A stretch of DNA of 64,000 bases. Source: Latrodectus hesperus. Taxonomy: Eukaryota; Arthropoda; Arachnida; Araneae; Theridiidae. Positions 16,543 to 36,893 of this stretch are shown one piece after another. The notes below the pieces were generated by a model that was not told where the DNA came from, searched no databases, and worked only from the letters and a program-made list of their open reading frames with translations. The first letter of the stretch is position 1, and each line of letters starts with the position of its first letter. The stretch covers positions 20,574,025 through 20,638,024 of the forward strand of contig CM075852.1 of NCBI GenBank assembly GCA_037975125.1, written 5' to 3'. Both the position numbers and the translations under genes were made by a program.

Positions 16543-17935
16543 TAAAAGAAATTGTTATAGTTCTGCAAGATTAAAAGACAAAGTAATAAAATTTATTTTT
16601 CGTTTCTCATAAATTGAATTTTAATATTATTGCTTTAGCTTTTAAATATTTTTATAATCATCATTTGTATGAACAAGAAAATTAATTAAATTTATACTAC
16701 TTTGGATGTGTACAATATTTTGTCTTCATTTAAAATTTTGTAGGTTTGCAACTTTTATATTTTTACTATGCTCACATATTATTTTAAAAATTGTTCAAAT
16801 AGAATAAAATAATTTTTTAATGTGCGCTACATCGACGATCAGTCGTGTTTATTAATGTCGTTGCTAGATCAATTTGAAACTCGTCATCTGACCATGGCTC
16901 AACTTATGAAACGATTGGCTGTGTTTGGCGATCTTTTCAGTTGAAAGAAACGGTCTGTTGGAAACGTAACTCAATATACTTTATTCTTATAAATTTGCTA
17001 AAATCACTACTGTCTATTATCAAGGTAACTAAATTGAATAATTAATGAGTTTTTTTAAACATAAACTTTATTTTCAATGAATTTATACTTTCTTATAATA
17101 ATTAATCTTTTAACTATTTTTTTAATATGTACATTATCTAACTTTTGAGATTGGAATTCAATTTTACTATTTCCTGACTCTCATTGTAACGCTTGCTATA
17201 AATTATTTCTTGCCTTAGTCGCACGAATATCATTGCTTATTGGAATTTATTTTTATTATTCTCGTCATCTTATAAATTTTGCTGTTTCTTTTTCATAGAT
17301 GCTTATGTCCTTAGCCCAAATATGCTTTACATATCTCTTGCTAAAATATGATTCTCTATTTAATGTTTAACTTCTTAACATTTTAACAGATTACTTATTT
17401 TTATTTCAAATTCAGTCAATGATATGAATTGAGCAACCATGCTTAAATATCTAAATTCATAATGACTGCTTAGTTCTAATATTAGTTTTTAAGTTATATG
17501 AGATTAATTATTTAAGTTTCAATTTAAAATACAAGTTTTGCGAAAGGCTAAAATAATTATGTATATTTGAAAAATATTATTCCATTCATGTAGGCATCAA
17601 TTAAAATTACAAGAATATGCAGTAAAAATAAAATTATTAAAATAAACTGTGCAAATATATGTGTCAAAAATCATTTATTTTCCCTTTTAAAATATTACAA
17701 CTTATTTTACCCTTTAAATTAATTTAAATTTGATTTCCTTGTATGTATACATAAAAACGACTCAATCAGCTCAATCATTGAAATATGATTTTTATAATTT
17801 ATTAAAATTAACTAATGAGTATATTTCTCTTCATACAGTTATTAAATAAATAAAATAACATATTTCTTACTTTTGGAAATAATACTGTATTTTATTTACT
17901 TTGATGAAAGTTAGAGGAACTTATCTTACTACTTG
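16543..17935. other. Intergenic DNA
   Basis: AT-rich. A less AT-rich patch at about 16820-16970 could be an old repeat but matches no family I know. Confidence 0.55.
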
Positions 17936-21484
<3,549 letters not shown>

Positions 21485-21550
21485 AATGAAAACATGAAAT
21501 GAGCTAAGTTTATATATATATATAAACTTAGCTCATTTCATGTTTTCATT
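21485..21550. repeat. Perfect 66-bp palindrome
   Basis: Two 33-bp arms (21485-21517 and 21518-21550) are exactly complementary with no loop. The centre is a TA run. It is followed at about 21551-21617 by repeated and inverted gaattatgtt / cataattcaatatg motifs, making a wider palindromic cluster. Confidence 0.95.
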
Positions 21551-23811
21551 GAATTATGTTCATATTGAATTATGTTTCATAATTCAATATGAATTACATT
21601 TCATATTGAATTATGTTTATGTTAATTTCAAAAATGCATAAAACATATGTTATCCAAGAAGATGTAACAAAAATATTTACGAAACAATCTACACTGATTT
21701 AGTTTAAATATATTGTTATTTAATACTTGCATTCTTAATGACTATTTCAATCATACTGTCAGTTAGGATGCTGATTTCAATAGTAATTTTCATAATAAGG
21801 TAGTAATGTTTATTAATTTAATTTGCATCTTTGATAACTTTGTTAAAGAATTTGCTTAACCTAAAAATATACTTTATGTAGTTAGAATTTTGCTTAAAAT
21901 TAGTGATAAGTTATTATGCGTAGAAAATATTTCCCAACTAAAATATAACCAAATTTTTCTATTCATTCAACATACTAATTCAAATAGTAGTATAATTTAT
22001 TTAAGATTAAAAAAATAATTTTTTCCTTTCCTCAATCATGTAGAATTAATATTTATAAATGATTAATATCCTTAAACGTGATAATTTCCTTTACTTTACT
22101 TTATTTCTCTTCTCCTTTATAATTTGTGTATCAATTTCATTAAATTAAAATTAAATATAATTAAGATAATATAAATATATATGCATTGGAAAAACATCAG
22201 ATATTAACATATTAATAATATATTATTAATAAACGAATAGATGAATGAATGATGTATTTCATTTTAATCTTATGTAGTATAGCATTTCAATGATAATTGT
22301 AAAAGTAAATGATTTATATTCTAAGCCAATATTTTATCACTGCAGACATTATTCTTTTCATAGAAATTCCTACATTTCTGGCAATTAAATCTTAAAATAA
22401 TCGCATATGTATAATAAAATCATTTCAATTATTATATTTTTCTGTCATTGACATTAAACAGAAATGTTTACTAATATTTTGTTTTCCTTGTCAAAAAATA
22501 AATATCGTTGTACTAACTATAATAATAATTGACAATATGCAAGAATTATGTTTTGCGGCAAATAATAATAAAAGTATTATAAATCATATATTAAATCATT
22601 ATTTGAAAAATATTTCATTAGAAGAAGGTACAGAATTTGCTTAAGATACTGCATTATTAAATTTTAAGCTTATAACGATAATAATGAAAAAATGATAAAA
22701 ACTCCTTTTAAATAAATAATTAATTTTAAAAATATGTGAAGAATAATATGAAAATCATGTTTGTTATGTTTGTATATTATTTTTTGAATTAATATGCAAT
22801 TCAAAAAATAATATACAAATATAAAAAATTTCTATATTGTGTTTATGCTTATGAAATTGAGCCAATATTCTTAAAACAGAATAAACTTTTCCAGATTTTT
22901 TGAAAAAAACATTTCTGAGAATTTAACATATTGCTATCGATTTTTTGTAATTCGTCTATAAAAATGTTTTTAACATTTTAATCTTTCAATATGGTAATTA
23001 TACAGTTAGTTAATTTATCTTAAATTAAATATTTTCCTGCAAGAAAGAAAATATATCCAGATTATCTAGTTAAAAGTAAACTTTTCTTTATGGTAGTACA
23101 GTGCAAAATAATGAGAGGAAGAGAAAGAGAGAGATGTATCCTAACTTAAGTACACTATACATCATGTATGCAATTGTATTCAGTTTACATAGACAAATGA
23201 AGTTTTAAGTTGTAATCTTAAAAAGGTGAATTAAGTTTTGTTATTTTTGTGTATGGCCAAGATATTACTTCTATAATTCCAAGCATATCAAAAGAAAATG
23301 AGAACATGTCTAGCAGCTCAGAATCTGAAATGGTTACAACATTTACTTTCAATTGAAAGTAAAATTTGTAGTCATTTAAGATTACTTTCGACTGAAAGCA
23401 AAAGCTGTAAACTATTTAAGACACCTTAATTCCTGCTTAATACTTTCTTGACAGCTTAATCTTAAATTATTATTTAATCACATTTCTTATGCAGAACCAT
23501 ATTAGTGTCCATCAGTGCTCAAAATATTATTATCCAGTCATTGTAACCAATACATCACTAAATAGAGGATTCACTATAATGCATCCACAATCATAATAAT
23601 CACTTATACAAGTTTCATTATTGATTTTATACTTAAATAACTCATCCTTCATCTACAATATTTTTGAAGTAATAAAATGAAATTTATTAAAAATGTCAAA
23701 TGACTCAATTTTCCCTAAATTTGGAATAATTCTGAAAAATCAGATACCAAAAGTATTATATTTGGAATAAATAGCATTATAGTAATAATAATTAGTAAAA
23801 TATTGAATCTG
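21551..23811. other. AT-rich intergenic DNA with one perfect inverted repeat
   Basis: Contains the inverted repeat at 22769-22819 and a GA-rich run near 23113-23136. No gene seen. Confidence 0.6.
22769..22819. repeat. Perfect 22-bp inverted repeat, 7-bp loop
   Basis: Arms 22769-22790 and 22798-22819 are exactly complementary. No associated gene. Confidence 0.9.
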
Positions 23812-24045
23812 TGATGGTTCAAGTGCAATTGCCCTTAAAGTTTTGGCACAAGTCAGCAATTCCTTGACTGTAGTGACTAGTATGTGATGATGAGCCAATC
23901 GTTAGAGCTCATCAACCATTTTTACCAGACGTTTTCTGTTGGTGAAAAAGCTGAAGGTTGTTCTGACCTTTGCAACAACATCTGATCATATTCAACAACA
24001 TCAAAGGTGGTGTATGCAATATCAATAACACGTGACTGGTCATCA
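23812..24045 (-). pseudogene. Tc1-like transposase C-terminal relic
   Basis: On the minus strand one frame gives SAFSPTENVW, corresponding to the Tc1 motif SPDLNPIENVW around the third catalytic acidic residue. After a stop and a frame change it continues MVDEL, stop, RLAHHHILVTTVKELL, matching the usual Tc1 C-terminal stretch. Upstream, FDVVEYDQMLLQ resembles the segment before the motif. The N-terminal and central parts are absent. A plus-strand stretch near 24440-24465 (EHSGTGRP) resembles a Tc1 N-terminal GRP motif and may be a second, oppositely oriented relic, but that is weak. Inactive. Confidence 0.5.
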
Positions 24046-30149
<6,104 letters not shown>

Positions 30150-30965
30150 GGCGGATGGCAGTAGGGGTGAGGGTGTTGAGTCGGGTAGTGGAATGTTTGT
30201 TCAACAGGGAGATGGCAAAAAGATATGTAGAAGAAATCCAAATTACTGTTCTGTTTTTCGAGCTGAGCTTTTGGTAATTGAAGAGGCTTTAAATTTCTGT
30301 GTTACTGAGGGTATAGTCTCTGATATCTAGATCCTCAGTGATAGCCGAAGCTCCATACAACATCTGGCCCAGTGGTGGTGGCAGGGTGACATAACAACAA
30401 CTAAAATAGTATAACATGTTACTAATTTGAAAGCCAGTACCATAATTTTCCAGTGGGTGCCATCTCATGTTAATGTGTATGGGAACAAAGTTGCGGATCA
30501 GTTAGCCAATGATGGAAGCCTAAAGAATTTCATCATTGGAGACTGCTTGTCGTCCTCATAGCTGACCTCTAGAGTTAGGATGGCTATCAATACTACTTTT
30601 AGGGATACCATTCCTACCCAGGAATGGTACACATGCAAACATCCTGGTTCCGCACTAGTGGGTAAACACAAGAGATGCAGCCAAATGGCTCTGACAAGAC
30701 TGCGAAGTGGCCACCTGCTTGCTCAGAGACACGTCTCTGGTACCAAGTTCTACCCTCTCTGTCCCAAATGTCGAGTGGTTCAGGCATCCCCATCTCATAT
30801 TTTTCAGTTCATTGGGTGTGAGAGAGGGGACATGGAGTTGAGACCGGAGGTGGTGCTTGAGAGACTGACTATTTTGGATTCATGGGGCTGGTGTGATGGT
30901 ACTGTCACGCCAGTCGGGGATAAGCAAGACCAACAACAACACCTTTCACAAGGAAATGGTGGCGA
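30150..30965 (+). pseudogene. Non-LTR (jockey-like) retrotransposon, RNase H and C-terminal part
   Basis: A single plus-strand frame covers an RNase H domain. First Asp at 30154-30156 (ADGS, normally TDGS), Glu at 30265-30267 (FRAEL), Asp at 30340-30342 (ILSDSRSSIQ) and last Asp at 30496-30498 (GNKVADQLA, after IIFQWVPSHV). All four catalytic residues remain, yet stops at 30328, 30412 and 30559 break the frame. After the last stop the frame stays open from 30562 to TAA 31015. It carries the C-terminal zinc-knuckle region (QMALTRLRSGHL, CPKC, ASPSHIF) with the usual Cys after HI(L/F) shifted or lost. The 3' end is CAA-rich (gaccaacaacaacacc). The endonuclease and reverse transcriptase are missing, so this is a 5'-truncated insertion. 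Confidence 0.8.
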
Positions 30966-31017
30966 AAATGTACTTCCTTACTCATTATTCTTATGTGATT
31001 TATTAAGAATACAATAA

Positions 31018-31396
31018 ATGAATTTTCAACATTTTTTTCTTGTGAATTTTTTTAAAATTAAAATGTACCTTCTATAAGAAAATGCCTTACTGTTTAACAT
31101 GGAGTTAATCTCGTAGTGTTTGAGTGAATAACAAAATTCTAATGTTTAGTGTCAACATTTGTACATATGCAGTATGACTTTCATTAATAAATATATTGAA
31201 TAATAATTATTTGTAAATGTGCAAAATGAGTAGTTAAGCAATGGTTTACGTTATACGCTTGCAGATCTCCCTGTGCCTATCTCAGGATGAGCTTCACCAG
31301 TTTAGGTAGAAATCGATGGAAGATGTAGTTGATAATTTTCTTTGGAATTAAAACAAGGGGGTAAATAATCAAAGTAAACAATAAATAATCAAAAAG
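31018..31396. other. AT-rich intergenic DNA
   Basis: No feature recognised between the LINE and the next SINE. Confidence 0.55.
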
Positions 31397-31408
31397 AAAA
31401 CACTAGGT

Positions 31409-31696
31409 TGTTGTTGTGTGCCAGCTAGGCTGACAATATGGGGTGCGCTGCTCCACTTTTCCAACTGAACCATAATTAGGTGTGGAGTCTGATTTCCTCA
31501 GTACACACATAGTACACAGTACACACTTAGGTACCCGTTTATAGGGTAAGCAACCATTCACAACCAATTCATACAAGGAAAGAACAAAGACAGGATAGAC
31601 AGAGAGAGAAAGTACATCCATGCCCGAGCCGGGATTCAAACCCAGGACCTCCCTGTCCGGAGTTAGGCACGCTGACCACTAGACAAGTTGGGTGGT
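31409..31696 (-). mobile_element. tRNA-derived SINE (family A), copy 2
   Basis: A minus-strand relative of the copy at 1635-1915. Box B-like sequence is at 31631-31641 on the minus strand (ggtttgaatcc). The body matches along its length and the tail is CAA-rich (ttgttgttg on the plus strand). Near-identical flanks aaaacactaggt (31397-31408) and aaaatcactaggt (31697-31709) are the target-site duplication. Confidence 0.85.
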
Positions 31697-31709
31697 AAAA
31701 TCACTAGGT

Positions 31710-32039
31710 AAAACAATTATATTTACATGAGTTATGAAGAAAAAATAACAAGCCTGCCATGTGAAAAATTGTAATTAAAATAAAATTAAATTATTCATTT
31801 TAAGTGTACAAAAGTATTGGTTCTAAAAAAGAAATTCAAAGTTTGAGTGAGATGGATTTATTGTTACTTAAATGTACGGAAAAGTAATTTTTTTTTGTTC
31901 TTAGCATTTCCTTGAATGTCAGTTCTAGGTCTTTATCTTTCCAGCTAAATTTCTTTTGCTTTCAACCAAGAGAAGAATTGCTCTTGGTTAATTAGAAAGT
32001 CCATTAGAGCCTATTAAACAGCGTTTTCTTGGAAAGCTG
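31710..32039. other. AT-rich intergenic DNA
   Basis: No feature recognised. Confidence 0.5.
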
Positions 32040-32410
32040 ATTTTCCATAACTTTTATTTTCGAAATTTTTTCCCATTGAGCTGTTAGAGCCACCAGCTGC
32101 TGTAAACGGGCAAATTGTCGATTCGTGAAATGGGGTTCCCTCATCTCCAGATGTGCTGTAGTGGGCTGAAGCTAAATGTTTGAGCTATATATAGCTGAAG
32201 AAAATGTTTAAAATAAGTGGGGAAGGGTCCCATGGGCAGCGAGGAAAAGCATCTCGTTTCTATACCAATGCAGTGGATGCATAGATACATTGGGCTCCAA
32301 ATCAAATATGGATTACTGTTGATCCAGTCTTCCTGCAAATTTTTCAACACCCAGTTTTTGAGGGTGGCTCTTATTGAGCATCGCAAAAGGGTGCGGTCGT
32401 TTGAGATGGC
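32040..32410 (-). pseudogene. C-terminal relic of a second non-LTR retrotransposon
   Basis: On the minus strand, RATLKNWVLKNLQEDWINSN is followed by PMGPFPTYFKHF and, after a frame change, GDEGTPFHESTICPFT. This order matches the C-terminal tail of many non-LTR elements: a W...WD.S segment, then GHGPF..Y..RF, then C.CG..GTP.H....CP.T. Several expected Cys/His residues are lost and at least one frameshift is needed. It differs in family from the fragment at 30150-30965. Boundaries are approximate. Confidence 0.45.
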
Positions 32411-32677
32411 GGCATTTTAAACAAATTGTTCTGCTATTTTGATGCCTGCATGGGTTTGACAAAATCTCACATGGGTTTAACAAAGCTGATTATAAAGTGA
32501 GAACCATTTAATTTATTTTTCAAAATAAAAATGAGTTCAATCTATTGTTTTTTTTTATCTCTGTTCCAAAATCAAGGAAAACAGCTTTATATACATTCCC
32601 TCGGGTTTAATCTTTCGGGTGCGTGAATTATGTATATGGAAAAATATTTTGCTACATTTAATTTATAAGAGGTAATT

Positions 32678-32988
32678 GTCGACCAACTTGTCTAGTGGTC
32701 AGCGTGCCTGACTGCAGATAAGGAGGTCCTGGGTTCGAATCCCGTTCGGGCATGGATGTACTTTCTCTCTCTATCTAACCTGTCTTTGTTCTTTCCTTGT
32801 ATGAATGAGGTCTGAATGGTTGCCTACCCTATAAACGGGTACCCATGGCATGTGCGTAGAGCAAAGTCGTACTTTCACCTTCATGGTGCTCTGATTAAAA
32901 CGAAAGACGCTCCCAATTAGCTTAAATTCGCATAGCCAAAGGCATAGCGAGCTTGGGTTGTTGAAGTGTCATTAGTAACAACAACAAC
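32678..32988 (+). mobile_element. Chimeric SINE: family A 5' part joined to family B 3' part
   Basis: From 32678 to about 32855 the sequence follows family A: box A-like tctagtggtcagcg, exact box B ggttcgaatcc at 32732-32742, and the same body. At about 32855-32858 it switches to family B (agagcaaagtcgtacttt) and follows that family's 3' part to the CAA-rich end at 32988. The whole chimera lies inside one target-site duplication, ataagaggtaatt (32665-32677) and ataagagataatt (32989-33001), 12 of 13 matching. It therefore inserted as a single unit rather than by nested insertion. Confidence 0.82.
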
Positions 32989-33001
32989 ATAAGAGATAAT
33001 T

Positions 33002-33916
33002 AAATTCTAGTTACAAATACAAAATTTGTTTAAACTAATTTAAATGTCAATATATTATAAAATTTGAAAAACTCATAATTTAGACTATTATTTGGTTGCA
33101 ATAAAAAACAAACAAAGGAAAATTTTAATCCTTAGTAAAATTTGTATGGAAAGGCTTTGTGATATTTACTGAAGAAAAAGAAAGAAATATCACTGAGATA
33201 AGAAAATAATGAATTTTAAGCAGTGTGTCGCTTGAATATGTATGATTGTTTTTTTATAGAAAATGCAGAGACTCAAAAAGATGTCAAACTTTCCTTCATT
33301 CATAACAAATATACTTAAGACAAATTATAGAACAATATTTTTAAAGTTTTCTTAACTTGAATATAAAGTTTTTCCTTAATAGTAAATTTAGTATGCAAAT
33401 TAGTGAACAGGTTCTTTCGAAGAATGTAAATTAGTTTTTCCGCCACAGATAATTTGCTTATGAAACTGTTATTTTTAAGATTAAACAAGCAAAATAGAAA
33501 GTTTCGCAAGAGAATAATATTACAAAAAGTTCCGAATTTCCATCATCTGAATTTGTGCTCATATATTTGGCATACAGTAAATTTCTCAACAGTTTTAAAT
33601 ATTTGTTCTCTAACAAACTTATACAAAATTTTAAAATAAATACTTTAGTCAAAAAATTTCGTATAATATAATTTTTTTTTCTAACTAAATATAAATATTC
33701 GTATAATATTGGTAATATTTTATGATTTGCGTAAACATTAAATAATGTGGCATTTACTGTAGAAATCCTGAAAAATGAATTCCCATTACTGGATATGAGA
33801 GTTCACTTTGTGTAATGATATGAGTGTAATATCAGTGCTTAACACATTAGTGTATTATTCTTACGTGTTTAAATAATAAGCACTCTTATTATTTAAACAC
33901 ATAGATCATGCATATT
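33002..33916. other. AT-rich intergenic DNA with one perfect inverted repeat
   Basis: Only the hairpin at 33865-33900 stands out. Confidence 0.55.
33865..33900. repeat. Perfect 16-bp inverted repeat, 4-bp loop
   Basis: Arms 33865-33880 and 33885-33900 are exactly complementary. It sits 28 bp before the SINE insertion at 33928. Confidence 0.9.
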
Positions 33917-33927
33917 AAAAACTTTAT

Positions 33928-34328
33928 GAGCTCCAGTGGCTCAGTAGCTTCACGCCGCTTGCCGTAAGCTCAGCAAAATGAAGCATCATTTGCTGCGGGA
34001 AGTGGTTGGGAGGGTGACCACTCCGTCGTTTGGGGACGTGTCCACGTTAATATGTCACATCCAAAGTCCTTCCGCTGGTGTGGCGTGGATGTGGAGAGGA
34101 GAGTGCCAGCTCAGGTGTGGCCTCGTCACCGCTTAAGGTGCCTTTTAATTTTGAACTACGGTCAGTAGTTTAAAATTACGAGGCATCTTAAAAAAGCAAA
34201 TCCGTACTTTCACCTTCGTGGTGCTCTGATCCAAACGAAAGACGCTCTCTATTGACTTAGTTCGCACTGCCAAAGGCATAGGGAGCTTGGCTTATCCAAG
34301 TGTCATAAGCAACAAAAATAACAACACC
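33928..34328 (+). mobile_element. 5S rRNA-headed SINE (family B), copy 2, full length
   Basis: A 401-bp insertion inside an exact 11-bp target-site duplication, aaaaactttat, at 33917-33927 and 34329-34339. Its head, about 33975-34025, aligns by eye without gaps to the internal promoter of arthropod 5S rRNA: aaatgaagcatc corresponds to box A and ggttgggagggtgacc to box C. The body and tail match the copy at 443-829, and the last third matches the chimera at 32678-32988. The 3' end is CAA/AAC-rich. The 5S origin is my inference from remembered 5S sequence. Confidence 0.8.
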
Positions 34329-34339
34329 AAAAACTTTAT

Positions 34340-35682
34340 ACTAAATCAGAGTTTCAAATTTCATTATTTATTCTTTTATCTGTCATTCTATAAAGTATTT
34401 TTATCCTACTCCAGTTTTCGGCATCTCTTTCATTAATTGACAAACAACTCAATAAGTGATGACGAAGCATAAAAAGAACCAAAGTTAACATCCGAAGAAT
34501 TGTCTTCAAGAAACTTTAACACAATGAAGACCTGAAGTAATTACAATATCTTTATAAATTATAGCCGCTAAATAAAATTATTTGCAAATATATTTTCTTC
34601 TGTAAGAAATATGTATGGTAATGTTTTAAAAAGTAATTTCTTATTGAGAATTTTATTCTTTTTTTTAACTCATTTTTAATAAGAAATTTAAAGGTAAATG
34701 TTATTCAATGTGTAAAAAATATTTTAATGGCAATATTTTTTCAAAGATATATATTAATTACTAGCATTTTTCCTTGTTATTAGCATATGCATACATTCTG
34801 CGTTTCATGACGAAGATTATCTTCTAAGTCTTTTAAGATATTGTGCGTTTGTCAAGTGTCCTGACTATAGTTTGATTTTCTGCTTTTATCAAAAGCGCTT
34901 ACAAGCATCAAGAAAGTCACTTTGATAAAATCAGGCGCACAATGCTATATGAAAAATATTAGAGCTGAGGGTTCAGTTATAAAAACATGCCCAGTGAATT
35001 CATGAATTGCCACCTACAACAGCTTCTTCTGATGAATTCCTCGCACAGCAAATGAGCCTGCCACACCTCGAATAAGATGGATGCTTACATGTTTTGCAGG
35101 AGTCTTCTCAGCAGCTTGCCATGAAATGACAGCACACGAGAAACATTTAAGGCGAAGCCATTCTCCAAACTTTAAATTTTCGAACCAAGCAACACATGCA
35201 TATTCTTTTAAGGATCATTTTGTATGCGGAATGAACTTTAATTTTTATAGTGATCGCAGGGAATATCTTTCAAAATATTTCTCAAGAAAGATGATAGCTT
35301 AATATATTCCTTATAATTTTTTTATTGTTTAAAAATATATGTATTTAGGTATTCTTTCCTATATACATTTATGATATATGATTTTAGGATCAACGAATGA
35401 AACTTATTCAAAAAAATAGTTTCTAGAATATTTAATTTTAATTAATAATATATTTTGGGAAACAAGTCTGACAACATCACACAGCGCTTTTAAATTATAC
35501 GTTTTAATTAAAAAATTTAAAATATTCTTAATAAATGTTGTTTTAAAACAAAAAAGCATTTTGAAAATTTTTATTTAATATACTTCTTTACAGAATTTAA
35601 TTTAAAAAGTAAACGTTTTTTTAGGCAGGACAAAGGTTTCAATTTGAGAAAAATTATCAGATTTTGTATGATCATATAGTAC
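34340..35682. other. Intergenic DNA
   Basis: AT-rich. 34960-35300 is less AT-rich with an open frame of 73 codons from 35081 that resembles nothing I know. I do not support a gene here. Confidence 0.45.
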
Positions 35683-35997
35683 CAGGGTTAGGGAAAGAGA
35701 AGGGCTGGCTCAAATGCTCCCCAAAACTGTCACCGGAAATAGCTGTTGATGACGTAGTCAAGCATCGAAGGAGAATAAGCTGACTGGAGTTTCTAAGCTT
35801 ATTTTTATTTAAATACTTATCTTTTGTTTTTAAGTTCATTTCGTTTTTAATCAGAGTGAAAAAAACTACAAATGCTTCTCAAATATTTAATAAATTTGCA
35901 ATTATTATTTAATAAACCCAAAAAAATATTATTAATATTGAAATTAGCTTAAAATTGTATAACCAATATAAAAATATATTTACCTATTAGCTTCAGT

Positions 35998-36517
35998 TTA
36001 TCTTGATTTTTTGACTATTGACCCATTTCTAGTTTTTTGTTGAGCTTTATTATGAGATACTATCGCTGCATTTCGATTTAAATACCTAATTCGTATAAAT
36101 GTTCTCAAGAGACAAAAAAGTTTAATTGCCTTTCGATTTACAGTTGGAAAAGAAGACTCTGTTTCATTTATTAATGTTGCTTTGACATTTTTCCCTTCAG
36201 AAAATGTGTCGCCATGAAATTCGCGAAACATTATGTCCATTTGTTTTATAGTTTCCATTCATGCTTTTGTTGGAACAGTAAGTCCCTCCAGCAGAAATTA
36301 AATTTATCCAATCGGAATGATTGGGCATATCGACTGAATTTCTTGACATAGTTCCAAGTGAATTATCTTTAATTTTATAAGCAATATAACCTGCCACATA
36401 AACCATAGCTTCTTTTTCAAATGGAAATATATCAACATTTGGATTGGAAGAGGCAAGTTCATTTTCCCAAGATAATGGTAAGGGATTAATTAAGAATTCG
36501 TGATTTAATTCACACAC
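35998..36517 (-). pseudogene. P-type transposase C-terminal remnant
   Basis: It begins after the junction with a frame reading FPFEKEAMVYVAGYIAYKI, then WINLISAGG, and ends with MDIMFREFHGDTF and LFCLLRTFIRIRYLNR. This order is typical of the C-terminal end of P/THAP9-like transposases. Near 36287 a one-base frameshift occurs, and TGA at 36259-36261 replaces an expected Trp codon just before METIKQ. The GTP-binding and catalytic domains that should lie between the THAP domain and this part are absent. Confidence 0.7.
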
Positions 36518-36541
36518 TCAAACGTTCACTCACACACTCAA
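36510..36541. repeat. Direct repeat at the P-element deletion junction
   Basis: tcacacactcaa occurs at 36510-36521 and again at 36530-36541, exactly where the THAP frame meets the C-terminal frame. Such filler repeats are typical of interrupted gap repair producing internally deleted P elements. Confidence 0.8.
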
Positions 36542-36893
36542 TTCTTTCAATAGCTTCTACTAGTCTTCTTTTCGTTTTTCTCTGTTCTCTTGGAGTATTT
36601 TGAATTATGTTTAAAGCCGGTAACTTATGATTAGGCAGAGCCATCGGTTTTAACATTTTTCTCTCTGGCAAACCAAGTAGTCGATTTTGCATGTCGTCCA
36701 TATATTCATTCAAATCAAAATGCTCATTGCACACTCTAGCATTCTTGATGTTGATTTTGTCACTTTTTCGACATCTTTGCACCCATTCCTTCGAAAGCAT
36801 TTGATTTTCTTTTGGAAATCGATGAAATATTATGTGTTTTCCTTTTGTATTTTGATACGTATTTGAACACGTAGCAACAGCACACGATGTCAT
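36510..36893 (-). pseudogene. THAP-domain N-terminus of the P-element transposase
   Basis: 127 residues from ATG at 36893 (context aaacATGa). Residues 4-90 form a C2CH zinc-binding THAP domain: Cys4 and Cys9, an FHRFP segment near 28-32, Trp37, Cys54 and His57 (VCNEHF), and a variant of the AVP box (KPMALP). In P elements this domain binds sites near the terminal repeats. The frame stays open until just past the deletion junction, where it stops. As it stands it could give a short DNA-binding peptide without catalytic function. Expression is unknown. Confidence 0.75.

Noticed and set aside
35081..35302. 73-codon plus-strand frame beginning MLTCFAGVFSA
   Set aside because: No family resemblance, no splice or promoter context; could be chance.
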